Source: Candidatus Eiseniibacteriota bacterium (lineage in GTDB: Bacteria > Joyebacterota > Joyebacteria > Joyebacterales > Joyebacteraceae). Taken from it: 34,105 bases of DNA. Below the pieces are notes generated by a model, which worked only from the letters and a program-made list of their open reading frames with translations, made no database searches and had not been told where the DNA came from. The translations under genes and the position numbers were made by a program. Location: contig JAUWLR010000015.1 of the NCBI GenBank assembly GCA_030613615.1, forward strand, positions 1 through 34,105. Direction: 5' to 3'. Positions 9,770 to 17,698 of the stretch are shown here, one piece after another. Numbering within the stretch: position 1 is the stretch's first letter; the number at the start of each line of letters is the position of its first letter.

Positions 9770-10897
9770 CTACTCTAGAACGATGATGTTGCGCTCGGCA
9801 CAGATCTTCTTCAGCTCCTCCGGCCACACGCTCACGGTGACCTCACCGAGGTGCGCGGTCCGAAGCAGGTACATGTAGGTCCGCGCCTGGCCGATGCCGC
9901 CGCCGATGGAGAGCGGAATCTCGTCGTTCAAGATGGCCTGGTGATACGGGAGCTTCAGGAAGTCGAGCTGGCCCGACATCTCCAGCTGCACCTTCATGGT
10001 CTCCTTGGTCACGCGGATGCCCATCGACGTCAGCTCGTGACGACGCTTCGTCACCGGGTTCCAGACGAGGATGTCCCCGTTCAGCCCGTGCATCATCTTC
10101 CCGTTCTTCTCGACCGTCTCTGTGACCCAGTCGTCGTAATCGGCCGCACGCATCTCGTGCGGATAGCCGTCCTCGAGGACCCAGCCGATGCCGATGATGA
10201 AGACGGCGGGGTGGTCCTGAAGAATGGCCGTCTCGCGCTGCTTCCGCGGGAGGTCCGGGTACATCGCGAGGATCTCCTCGGCGTGGAAGAACTCGAGCTC
10301 CTCGGGAATGGGCGGATAGCGGTCGTCCTTGAGCTCGGGGAACATCTCCTGCGCGCGCTTGCCGGCGCCGTAGATGACCTTCCAGAGCTTCTTGACCGTG
10401 TCCTTCATGTAGTCGAGGTTCCTGTCCTCGACCGTGATGGTCTTCTCCCAGTCCCACTGGTCGACGTACGAGCTGTGGTCGTGGTCGAGGAAGTAGTCCT
10501 TGCGGACGGCGCGCATGTCGGTGTTGATACCCTCACCGGGAGCGCAGCCGAACTGCGCCAGAGCCATGCGCTTCCACTTCGTCGCCGCCTGCACGACCTG
10601 CGTCTGGATGGGCTTGTCGAGACCGAGACCGGCGGGGAACTCGACGGGCGTCCGCGAGCCGTCGCGGTCCAGGTAGTCGTTGACGCCGCTGTTCTTGTCG
10701 ACGATGAGCGGAACCTGCACGAGCTGCAGGTTGAGCTCCTTCGCCATGCCGTCCTCGATGTAGCGCTTGATCTCGTAGAGCGCCTTCATTCGGTCCATCG
10801 GGGACAGGATGGGCTTGTAGTCCTTCGGGAGTATCTTCGCCACTTCTTCGTACGTGCTGATGCCCGGTCCAGCCAGATCTGCTCTCTTGTCTGCCAT
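9770..10897 (-). CDS. asnA: Aspartate-ammonia ligase (ammonia-dependent asparagine synthetase A)
   Basis: A 375-residue AsnA, which makes asparagine from aspartate, ammonia and ATP through an aspartyl-AMP intermediate. It has the class II aaRS-like core of the family. Recognisable blocks are WKRMALAQFGCAPGEGI, SSYVDQWDWEK, DYDDWV, HGLNGDILVWNPV, SSMGIRV-like TSMGIRVTKETM, and IGGGIGQARTYMYLL. It is about 45 residues longer than the E. coli enzyme, mostly at the N-terminus and in an insert near DRYPPIPEELEF. The ATG at 10897 (MADKRADL) has GGAG nine bases upstream; the 36 earlier in-frame codons are basic and do not resemble the family. Confidence 0.95.
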   Translation of the reverse strand: MADKRADLAGPGISTYEEVAKILPKDYKPILSPMDRMKALYEIKRYIEDGMAKELNLQLVQVPLIVDKNSGVNDYLDRDGSRTPVEFPAGLGLDKPIQTQVVQAATKWKRMALAQFGCAPGEGINTDMRAVRKDYFLDHDHSSYVDQWDWEKTITVEDRNLDYMKDTVKKLWKVIYGAGKRAQEMFPELKDDRYPPIPEELEFFHAEEILAMYPDLPRKQRETAILQDHPAVFIIGIGWVLEDGYPHEMRAADYDDWVTETVEKNGKMMHGLNGDILVWNPVTKRRHELTSMGIRVTKETMKVQLEMSGQLDFLKLPYHQAILNDEIPLSIGGGIGQARTYMYLLRTAHLGEVTVSVWPEELKKICAERNIIVLE

Positions 10898-11047
10898 TCC
10901 CTTGCACTCCGTTCCAGTTGCTGACCGTGTCGACTTCTGATGATCCCGCCAACGAGCCACCGAGAGTACCACCGCCTGCGAGGAACCGCAACGGCCGTGG
11001 GCCACCGGAGGCAGCCTACAGCGCCCGTGGACCCGCTACATCCTGGG

Positions 11048-12301
11048 TCAGGGCGATATCAGGACATCCGCGGCGTCCTTCGACGCGGCTCTGTGGTTCG
11101 CTATCACGTTCCCCAGACGCTTCATTCCCTCGACGATGTTCTCCTTCGACGGGTAGGAGAAATTGAGCCGCATGGCGTTCTGACCGCCACCGTCGCAGTG
11201 GAACGCGGTCCCGACGACGAAGGCCACATTCTGTTCGAGGGCCTCGTAGAAAAGCTGCTCGGCGTCGAAGCCTTCAGGCAGTCTGACCCACAGGAAGAGG
11301 CCGCCCTCGGGGCGCGTCCAGGACAGCCCGGGGAGATCCGGCATGTGCTCGTCAAGTGCTGTGAGCATCAGGTCTCTCTTCTCGCGGTAGATACCCTTGA
11401 CCTTCTCGATGACCTTGCCGAGGAGACCGCGCGCCGCGAACTCAGCGATGATGGCCTGGTTGAACGGCGGTGTGCAGAGGTCCGTCGACTGCTTCGCGAT
11501 GACCATCTTCTGGATGACGGCCTCATCGCCGATCATCCAGCCGAGCCTCATGCCGGGGAACAGTATCTTCGAGAACGTGTGCAGCCCGATGACGTGGCCG
11601 GTTCCGTCCAGAGCGAAGATCGACTTCTGGGTCTCCCCTTCGAAGCGCAGCTCCTTATAAGGGCTGTCCTCGACGATGAGCACGTCGTACTTGCGCGCCA
11701 GCTCGATGAGCTTGAGACGGCGCTCCTCGCTCATCGTGATCCCCGCGGGGTTCTGGAAGTCGGGCACAACGTAGATGAACTTCGGCTTCTGCCGCTTCTT
11801 GCGCATCCGCTCGAGCTCGCTCTCCAGGAGGTCCATCCGCATGCCGTCGTCATCGAGCTCGATGCCGATCATCTGAGCGCCGTAGCTCCAGAACGCGCCG
11901 AGACCACCCACGTAGGTCGGAAGGCCGACGATCACGTAGTCGCCACGGTCGATGAACACTTTGCCCGTGAGGTCCAGGCCCTGCTGCGACGCCACGGTGA
12001 TGAGGACGTTCTCCGGCTTGAGCTGCATCCCGTCCTCACGCTCGTGGTGCGCGATGAGTTCGTCCTTCAGTCTGGAGTCTCCTTCCGTCGGCCCGTACTG
12101 CAGAGCCGTCGCCCCCTGCGTCTTGAGGACGTGGGCCGTGATCTCCGCGACCTCGTCGATGGGGAATGCCGCCGGGTCCGGCAGCCCGCCAGCGAACGAG
12201 ATAACCTCCGGGCGGCGGGTCAGCTTGAGCAGTTCCCGGATCACAGACTTCTTCATGTGTTTTGCGTTCGTCGAGAATATCTCGTTCAGATCGCTGATCA
12301 T
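11048..12301 (-). CDS. PLP-dependent class I/II aminotransferase (LysN / 2-aminoadipate aminotransferase-like)
   Basis: A 417-residue fold-type I aminotransferase without the wHTH domain of MocR regulators. Motifs are SFAGGLPDPAAFP at 35-47, LQYGPTEGDSRLK, the PLP-contacting NPAG (184-187), and the Schiff-base Lys K245 in HTFSKILFPGMRLGW. These blocks are typical of 2-aminoadipate, branched-chain or aromatic aminotransferases; the sequence does not fix the substrate. GGGAGGGG precedes the ATG. It is divergent from the XRE-cupin pair, and its promoter (12397-12426) overlaps an inverted repeat, so one of these regulators probably controls it. Confidence 0.88.
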   Translation of the reverse strand: MISDLNEIFSTNAKHMKKSVIRELLKLTRRPEVISFAGGLPDPAAFPIDEVAEITAHVLKTQGATALQYGPTEGDSRLKDELIAHHEREDGMQLKPENVLITVASQQGLDLTGKVFIDRGDYVIVGLPTYVGGLGAFWSYGAQMIGIELDDDGMRMDLLESELERMRKKRQKPKFIYVVPDFQNPAGITMSEERRLKLIELARKYDVLIVEDSPYKELRFEGETQKSIFALDGTGHVIGLHTFSKILFPGMRLGWMIGDEAVIQKMVIAKQSTDLCTPPFNQAIIAEFAARGLLGKVIEKVKGIYREKRDLMLTALDEHMPDLPGLSWTRPEGGLFLWVRLPEGFDAEQLFYEALEQNVAFVVGTAFHCDGGGQNAMRLNFSYPSKENIVEGMKRLGNVIANHRAASKDAADVLISP

Positions 12302-12396
12302 GTCCCCTCCCGGGAAAGAACGACGGGTGCCGCGGGTGCACGAGGCGCATTCCGCGACGGCAGTGGCAATAGACTGCAGATATCGGCCAACTGTTG

Positions 12397-12426
12397 AATC
12401 TATCAGGTTGATTGTGGCCCTGTCAA
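12397..12426 (-). promoter_or_regulatory. Sigma-70-type promoter for the class I/II aminotransferase
   Basis: The minus strand carries a perfect -35 TTGACA (12426..12421), an 18-bp spacer, and -10 TAGATT (12402..12397, 4 of 6 matches). It lies about 95 nt upstream of the start codon at 12301. The -35 box is embedded in the inverted repeat 12425-12442. Confidence 0.65.
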
Positions 12427-12442
12427 CCGTCAGTTGACGGTT
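12425..12442. promoter_or_regulatory. Perfect palindrome, candidate operator
   Basis: AACCGTCA-GT-TGACGGTT is a perfect 8-bp inverted repeat. A nested repeat GTCAAC-N5-GTTGAC (12422-12438) overlaps it. It covers the edge of the -35 box of the leftward promoter, a position that fits repression. Its GTCAA/TTGAC half-sites also occur at 12522-12544. Confidence 0.6.
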
Positions 12443-12521
12443 CTACGGGCGCTTTCGCTCCGTCTGAGCACCCGCCGTCGGGGGCGTAGGTCCGGGTTCA
12501 CGACAGCCGCCACAGAAATTC

Positions 12522-12566
12522 CGGTCAAACTATTGACTTGACCGTATTCCTTTATTACTTTATGAA
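12522..12566 (+). promoter_or_regulatory. Promoter and candidate operator for the XRE-cupin regulators
   Basis: CGGTCAA at 12522-12528 and TTGACCG at 12538-12544 form a 7-bp inverted repeat with a 9-bp gap. The right half contains a -35 box TTGACC (12538-12543), followed at 17 bp by -10 TATGAA (12561-12566). This AT-rich stretch stands out from the GC-rich surroundings. It lies about 130 nt upstream of the first regulator's start, which fits autoregulation. The remaining bases between 12302 and 12696 show no gene. Confidence 0.6.
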
Positions 12567-12696
12567 TTGTGGAAGCTTTGGGGAATCTCCGTAGACAGGG
12601 AGCATCCCAATAAAGGCACCAATCACACCGTCAGCGGCGCACACCGCAATGCACTGGCGTTCACCGGGACGCGGAGGGAAAGGACGCAAGCGAACC

Positions 12697-13266
12697 ATGC
12701 CGACGAAGGCCGAACTCGGACACAGATTGAGGGTTGCGAGATTCGAGCGCAATCTGACGCTCAAGGAAGTGGCCGCTCGATGCGGCATGTCGGCCACACA
12801 TATCTCGGAGGTGGAGCGGGGGAAGACGTCTCCGACCATCGGCGCGCTCCAGCGGATATCGGCCGCTCTCGGCGAGAAGGCCTCCTACTTCGTCCAGGAG
12901 GACGAGCTGCCTCGGGTCAAGCTCACGCGCGTGACCGACCGGTGCGAGTTCTTCGGGACCGATGCCAAGGGAGTGCCTCTGAAGGTCGAGGCCCTGAGCA
13001 GCGGCATACCCGGTGGGTACGTGCAGGTCTTCAGAGAGTGCACGGAGCCGGGCACCATCCTCCACGGTCCGCCGAGGATCGGCGAGGCCGTAGTGTTGTG
13101 CATCGCAGGGATGGTCAGAGTAACGGCACTGGGTGAGTCGCACGTCCTGAGAGAGGGAGACACCATTCAGCTCCGTCTGGACGAGGGATACGTGGTTGAG
13201 AACATCGGCGACGAGGAGTCCGAAACCATCGTTGTTCTGACAGCTCCGACGCTGGTGCGGGTCTAG
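12697..13266 (+). CDS. XRE-family transcriptional regulator with C-terminal cupin domain (copy 1)
   Basis: A 189-residue two-domain regulator. The N-terminal helix-turn-helix covers about residues 7-60, with LTLKEVAARCGMSATHISEVERGKTSPT as its core, in pieces typical of XRE proteins. The C-terminal cupin barrel covers about 105-187 (PGTILHGPPRIGEAVVLCIAGMV, LREGDTI). The ATG at 12697 (MPTKAELG) is chosen because the paralogue downstream begins with the same MPTK and both products are then 189 aa; a GGAAAGGA lies upstream. The frame is open 16 codons further. XRE-cupin proteins such as PuuR or SutR commonly sense small metabolites in the cupin; here the ligand is unknown. The divergent aminotransferase is a likely target. 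Confidence 0.9.
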   Translation: MPTKAELGHRLRVARFERNLTLKEVAARCGMSATHISEVERGKTSPTIGALQRISAALGEKASYFVQEDELPRVKLTRVTDRCEFFGTDAKGVPLKVEALSSGIPGGYVQVFRECTEPGTILHGPPRIGEAVVLCIAGMVRVTALGESHVLREGDTIQLRLDEGYVVENIGDEESETIVVLTAPTLVRV

Positions 13267-13389
13267 CAGCATCCGGAGAGACGCCCCTCTGATGAGCCGC
13301 AACCTGTGGGGCACCTACGGGTAGATGGAGCTTCCGACAACCGGCTCGAGAGGCCACGCAAGCAGTGGGAAGAGTGGAGGATCAGGCAC

Positions 13390-13959
13390 ATGCCGACGAA
13401 GGAAGAAGTAGGACAGAGGGTCAGGCTGGCCCGTTTCAGGCGCGACATGACGCTGAAGGAAGTCGCCAACAGGTCCGGGATGTCCGCGACGCATATCTCC
13501 GAGATCGAGCGCGGCAAGACCTCCCCTACGATAGGCGCCCTGCAGCGCATAGCGGCCGCCCTGGAAGAGAGGCCGGCGCACTTCGTCGAGGAGCAGCCGT
13601 CGCCTCTTGCGGTGGTGGTACGCCGGAAGGACAGAACCACGGAGTACAAGTGCGACGCCGCCAACCGCCCCAAAAGTATTGAGCGGCTGACTGCGGATGT
13701 GCCCTGGGGGACGCTGAGCGTCGTGAGGAAGGTGACGCAGCCCGGTGACAAATTCGCCCGACAGGCAGCCCTGGGCGAACTGGTGGTCCACTGTGTACGC
13801 GGGATGGTACGATGGACGGTGAGGGACGAGTCATACGTCCTGAGAGACGGTGACACCATCCAGTTCACTCTTGAGGATGGGTGCACCTCCGAGACCCTCG
13901 GCGATGAGAAGTGCGAGATGATAGGCTTCTCGGCGTGCCCGGGGCGCAGGGGCTGGTAG
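13390..13959 (+). CDS. XRE-family transcriptional regulator with C-terminal cupin domain (copy 2)
   Basis: A 189-residue paralogue of the preceding gene with the same domain order. The HTH (residues about 7-60) is very close to copy 1: MTLKEVANRSGMSATHISEIERG followed by KTSPTIGALQRI is almost shared word for word. The cupin domain (about 105-187) is much more diverged, so the two may bind the same DNA while sensing different ligands. GGAGGATCAGGCAC precedes the ATG. The gap after copy 1 is 123 nt, and a terminator follows at 14030-14052. The C-terminus ends in a short basic tail (CPGRRGW). Confidence 0.9.
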   Translation: MPTKEEVGQRVRLARFRRDMTLKEVANRSGMSATHISEIERGKTSPTIGALQRIAAALEERPAHFVEEQPSPLAVVVRRKDRTTEYKCDAANRPKSIERLTADVPWGTLSVVRKVTQPGDKFARQAALGELVVHCVRGMVRWTVRDESYVLRDGDTIQFTLEDGCTSETLGDEKCEMIGFSACPGRRGW

Positions 13960-14029
13960 CCTCCGACCGCTCTCTTCCCTCCCGACCTCGCCGAGCTCGG
14001 CTGGGAGACGTGCCACATTATTGAACAGA

Positions 14030-14052
14030 CGCCCACCCTCAGGTGGGCGTTT
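14030..14052 (+). terminator. Rho-independent terminator after the XRE-cupin pair
   Basis: CGCCCACC at 14030-14037, loop CTCA, and GGTGGGCG at 14042-14049 form a perfect 8-bp stem followed by TTT. It lies 71 nt after the stop of the second regulator and separates it from the minor-pilin operon. Confidence 0.75.
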
Positions 14053-14149
14053 GCACGTTCCCGCCTGCAATCCGCAACTGACTGTGCAATCATAAGTTAC
14101 ACGACGCGGGCTCGTGGGGCACCGCCAGGAACCCTGCGAATTCATCTCT

Positions 14150-14178
14150 CCTAACCTGTTGCCGTTAGCAGAGTTACG
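14150..14178. promoter_or_regulatory. Degenerate copy of the 29-bp pilus inverted repeat
   Basis: CCTAAC at 14150-14155 and GTTACG at 14173-14178 are separated by exactly 17 bp, as in the repeats upstream of pilB and pilT. Half-site symmetry is weaker (TAAC/GTTA core only), and the gap to the sigma-54-like element is 32 bp rather than 24. An extra GTTAGC lies inside, at 14164-14169. Beyond this and the sigma-54 element, the gap 14053-14326 shows nothing else. Confidence 0.4.
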
Positions 14179-14210
14179 CGACCGCACATCTCCCTGTAAT
14201 CCCAGCGAAA

Positions 14211-14226
14211 TGGCACAGTCTGTGCA
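14211..14226 (+). promoter_or_regulatory. Sigma-54-type promoter of the minor-pilin operon
   Basis: TGGCACAGTCTGTGCA has a strong -24 half (TGGCAC) and GC at -12, with the required 10 bp between GG and GC. The -12 box has G where TTGC has its first T. It lies about 100 nt upstream of the first PilX-like gene. Confidence 0.6.
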
Positions 14227-14326
14227 ACCACATATGACCAGGCGCTCCCCCGTTGCTGCCTTGCACGAGGAGAGCCACGGGCTGGTTACGCACACGGGTC
14301 CGGACGCTCCAGAGGGAGGATGACTC

Positions 14327-15697
14327 ATGAACTCGACGCGAAAGACACTGACAGGCGAGTCAGGCTCCACGCTGGTCGTAGTCATGATCTGCGCATTGGT
14401 CATGCTCATCACCGCTCTCGCGCTCGTCCAACTGGGCGCTCAGGACGCGGCGCTCGCGCTCCGCGATGTGAGAGTGTCGCAGGCGTTCTACAACGCCGAA
14501 GCGGGCGCGGAACGGGGGGAAGCATGGCTTGGAGATCAGACTAACATGCCAACGACGCCGACCATGCCGTTCAGCAGCAGCCCCGAGAGCTTCGGCGGTG
14601 GCCTCATGCTCGTCTCCATCACACCCGACGCGTCCGGGTCACGAATCATCTACACGATCCGCTCTCTCTCGACGGTCCAGGGTAAGTCGCACGCCATCGA
14701 GGTCGATCTGACGCCCACCGCATTCACGGACTACCTCTACTACACCAACAGCGACGTGGGTCCCGGCAGTCCCGGTTACTTCAGGACCGGCGACGTGGTC
14801 GACGGCCCGATCCACATCAACGACATGATGGCCATCTGGGGCGATCCGGTGTTCACGTCCGAGGTCCAGACGACGGCCACTGAGATCCAGTACTACAACG
14901 ACAACTCTCCGATTCAGTCGAGCGCGCTTGAGAACCCGCCACACGACTATCCGGACTTCCAGGAGGGCCTGCAGCTGGGAGCGGCCACGATCCCCTGGCT
15001 GTCCGAGTCCGACCTCAACACGCTCAAGGGCCTGGCCGGGCTGTCGCTGTCGAACCAGGAGCTCCGCTTCGGCCGCGATGACGGCTCCGGCCCCATGCTC
15101 GGCTACGTCAGCTACTCGAACATCGGCAACGACTCGTGGACCGACGTGGACCTCAGCAGCTTCAACGGCCTCATCTACGTCAACGGTTCGTGCCTGGTAT
15201 CCGGCATCGTGGACGGCCAGGCCACGCTCGTGAACAACGCCACGATCGAGATCGTCGGCGACCTGAGCTACGCGGGCAGCGATGCCAACGGACCGCTCCC
15301 GGACTGTGACGATATCCTGGGGCTGGTCGCTTCGACCAAGGTCAGCATCTCCGACAACGCGGCCAACAGCAGCGACTGCGTCATTCACGCGCACATCATG
15401 GCGATGAACAACCAGGCAGCGCTGGTCGAGAACTACAGCCAGGGGACGCCGCGCGGCACGCTCACTATTCACGGTGGGATCGCGCAGGACAAGTGGGGAC
15501 CCGTCGGAACCGGCTACTTCGACGAGGCGGGCGAGTTCCACCTGCTGACGGGCTACGAGAGGGACTTCCACTACGACTGGCGTCTGAGAGATATGCTGCC
15601 GCCGGGCTACGACGCGATCATATTCAACGGCGGCGGATTCAACAGACTTGTCTGGCGCGAGATCGCACCGGTTGATCTCACACATTGGGAAGGGTAG
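14327..15697 (+). CDS. PilX-like (DUF4900) pilus-associated protein, copy 1
   Basis: A 456-residue protein with a prepilin-like N-terminus: a short leader ending GESG, then a hydrophobic helix STLVVVMICALVMLITALAL, and the PilX signature VSQAFYNAEAGAERGEAWL. The Glu usual at +5 of mature pilins is absent. The rest (about 75-456) is a large extracellular part resembling DUF4900, with DYLYYTNSDVGPGSPGYF, DGPIHINDM, CDDILGLVAS, VIHAHIMAMNNQ and TLTIHGGIAQDKWGPVGTGY. GGGAGGATGACTC precedes the ATG. It begins a four-gene minor-pilin operon behind a sigma-54-like promoter; 15 nt separate it from its paralogue. PilX-like minor pilins help start pilus assembly or mediate adhesion; the role of this large head is unknown. 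Confidence 0.85.
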   Translation: MNSTRKTLTGESGSTLVVVMICALVMLITALALVQLGAQDAALALRDVRVSQAFYNAEAGAERGEAWLGDQTNMPTTPTMPFSSSPESFGGGLMLVSITPDASGSRIIYTIRSLSTVQGKSHAIEVDLTPTAFTDYLYYTNSDVGPGSPGYFRTGDVVDGPIHINDMMAIWGDPVFTSEVQTTATEIQYYNDNSPIQSSALENPPHDYPDFQEGLQLGAATIPWLSESDLNTLKGLAGLSLSNQELRFGRDDGSGPMLGYVSYSNIGNDSWTDVDLSSFNGLIYVNGSCLVSGIVDGQATLVNNATIEIVGDLSYAGSDANGPLPDCDDILGLVASTKVSISDNAANSSDCVIHAHIMAMNNQAALVENYSQGTPRGTLTIHGGIAQDKWGPVGTGYFDEAGEFHLLTGYERDFHYDWRLRDMLPPGYDAIIFNGGGFNRLVWREIAPVDLTHWEG

Positions 15698-15712
15698 CGA
15701 AAGGATGAGACA

Positions 15713-17122
15713 ATGGACGGCATGAGGGGGACAAAGGGAGCTCCGCGCGAGCGGCCACATGCGAGATCGCTCGTGCGTGACGAATCAGGATCAACGCTGG
15801 TGGTGGTGATGGTCTTCGCCATCATCATGCTCATAAGCGTGATGGCCATCATGGAGATCGGCGCGCAGGACGCCGTTCTCGCGGTCCGTGATGTCCGCAC
15901 CTCACAGGCGTTCTACAATGCCGAGGCCGGAGCGGAAAGAGGCGAGGCCTGGCTCAGCGGACAGTCCTCATTGCCGACCGGCCCGACCGAGCCGTTCAAC
16001 GACGACCCCGAGGCGTTCGCGGGAGGTCTGTACCACATCGTTATCACTCCCGACGCGTCGGGAGCGCGGACCATCTATACGGTGACGTCGTACGCCACCG
16101 TCGACGGCCGCTCGAAGGCGATCGAGGTCGATCTGACGCCCACCGCGTTCTCGGATTACCTCTACTACACCAACAAAGACGTGGGTCCCGGCACTCCCGG
16201 CTATTTCAGGACCGGCGACGTGGTCGATGGCCCGATCCACATCAACGACATGATGGCCGTCTGGGGCGATCCGGTGTTCGCGTGCGAGATTCGTACGACG
16301 GCCACTGAGATCCAGTACTACAACGACGGCTCTCCGATTCAGACGAGCGCGCTTGAGAACCCGCCATACGACTATCCGGACTTCCAGGAGGGCATACAGA
16401 TGGGGGTGGCCACGATCCCCTGGCTGGACGAGTCCGACCTCAACACGCTCAAGAGCTTGGCCGGGCTGTCGCTGGCGAACCAGGAGCTCCGCTTCGGCCG
16501 CGATGACGGCTCCGGCCCCATGCTCGGCTACGTCAGCTACTCGAACATCGGCAAGGACTCCTGGACCGACGTGGACCTCAGCAGTTTCAACGGCCTCATC
16601 TACGTCAACGGTTCGTGCATGGTATCCGGCATTGTGGACGGCCAGGCCACGGTCGTGAACAACGCCACGATCGAGATCGTCGGCGACCTGATCTACGCGG
16701 GCAGCGATGCCAACGGGCCGCTCCCGAACTGTGACGACATCTTAGGGCTGGTCGCTTCGACCAAGGTCGTCATCTCCGACAACGCGGCCAACGGCAGCGA
16801 CTGCGTCATTCACGCGCACATCATGTCGATGAACAACCAGGCCTCCCTGGTCGAGAACTACAGCCAGGGGACGCCGCGCGGCACGCTCACCATTCACGGT
16901 GGGCTCGCGCAGGACAAGTGGGGGCCCGTCGGAACGGGCTACTACGACGGCGACGAGAACTTCCACCTGCTGACGGGCTACCAGAGGGACCTCCACTACG
17001 ACTGGCGTCTGAGAGACCTGATACCGCCGGGCTACGAGTCGATCATATTCGCCGGCGGCGGATTCAACAGACTCGTCTGGCGCGAGATCACACCGGTGGA
17101 TCTCACGTGCTGGGAGGGCTAG
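15713..17122 (+). CDS. PilX-like (DUF4900) pilus-associated protein, copy 2
   Basis: A 469-residue tandem paralogue of the preceding gene. From about residue 120 the two proteins are nearly identical; the first 120 residues and the last few segments differ more. The leader is longer (26 residues, ending RDESG), followed by STLVVVMVFAIIMLISVMAI and the shared TSQAFYNAEAGAERGEAWL. The Glu at +5 is again missing. Differences cluster in short patches such as TSEVQTTA/ACEIRTTA and the segment around YYDGDENFHLLTGY, so the duplication is fairly recent or is kept alike by gene conversion. A start with weak GAAAGGATGAGACA upstream fits. It is followed by the PilW-like gene after 38 nt. Confidence 0.85.
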   Translation: MDGMRGTKGAPRERPHARSLVRDESGSTLVVVMVFAIIMLISVMAIMEIGAQDAVLAVRDVRTSQAFYNAEAGAERGEAWLSGQSSLPTGPTEPFNDDPEAFAGGLYHIVITPDASGARTIYTVTSYATVDGRSKAIEVDLTPTAFSDYLYYTNKDVGPGTPGYFRTGDVVDGPIHINDMMAVWGDPVFACEIRTTATEIQYYNDGSPIQTSALENPPYDYPDFQEGIQMGVATIPWLDESDLNTLKSLAGLSLANQELRFGRDDGSGPMLGYVSYSNIGKDSWTDVDLSSFNGLIYVNGSCMVSGIVDGQATVVNNATIEIVGDLIYAGSDANGPLPNCDDILGLVASTKVVISDNAANGSDCVIHAHIMSMNNQASLVENYSQGTPRGTLTIHGGLAQDKWGPVGTGYYDGDENFHLLTGYQRDLHYDWRLRDLIPPGYESIIFAGGGFNRLVWREITPVDLTCWEG

Positions 17123-17160
17123 CAGACGGACGAGAAAACGGCCAACAAGAGGGTGTGCTT

Positions 17161-17676
17161 ATGAAAGCAATACACATTGACAAGCGACTTGGGCGCCGGC
17201 TCGACGGCAACGGCGGGTTCACTCTCGCGGAGATAATGGTCGTCGCGGCCGCCTCCGTAGCCGTTATCCTCTCGGTAGCTGTGGCCTATGTCGGGACGGT
17301 GCGGTCGTGGAACGGTACGGCGGGCCTTCTCGAGATCCAGCGTGAGGCCTCACTCGTCACGGGGATGATCCAGAACGTGGTGCGCCCGGCGAGCAGCCTT
17401 GCCGTGACACCGGGAGCCCACGGCGACTCGCTCGAGGTGTACTACGAAGTGGCCAGCGGAGACAGCTTGGTCGCCGAGTTCTACCTCGATGGCGCCGGGA
17501 ACCTGATGGACATCAATGGGATCACGGTGGCATCCTACATCGACTCGATCGACTTCGTCGTGTACGGGCGCACACTACACATCGACGGCTGGTTCAGAAG
17601 CGACATCGGAACGCCGAACAGGTTGACAGACGACCAGAGAGTGCAGATATCCGGAACGGCTATCTGCAGAAACTGA
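17161..17676 (+). CDS. PilW-like minor prepilin
   Basis: A 171-residue type IV prepilin. The leader of 19 residues is basic and ends in NGG; the cleavage site is G^FTLAEIMVVAAASVAVIL, with Phe at +1 and Glu at +5 as prepilin peptidase and assembly require. The hydrophobic helix is followed by a segment typical of PilW (LLEIQREASLVTGMIQNVV). The ATG at 17161 gives this leader; GAGGGTG lies upstream. The frame is open further upstream but overlaps the preceding gene. PilW-type minor pilins help prime the pilus. It lies third in the minor-pilin operon, 22 nt before the next gene. Confidence 0.85.
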   Translation: MKAIHIDKRLGRRLDGNGGFTLAEIMVVAAASVAVILSVAVAYVGTVRSWNGTAGLLEIQREASLVTGMIQNVVRPASSLAVTPGAHGDSLEVYYEVASGDSLVAEFYLDGAGNLMDINGITVASYIDSIDFVVYGRTLHIDGWFRSDIGTPNRLTDDQRVQISGTAICRN

Positions 17677-17698
17677 GAACCATGATCAGGAGGAAGCA

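Noticed and set aside
11048-12301. Class I/II aminotransferase as a MocR-type regulator
   Set aside because: The product starts directly with the aminotransferase domain and has no N-terminal winged helix.
14233-14323. Small frame (ATGACCAGGCGC...) ending just before the first PilX-like gene
   Set aside because: It has no ribosome binding site and its residues show no family. Its TGA falls within the ribosome binding site of the next gene, which could be coupling but is more simply chance.
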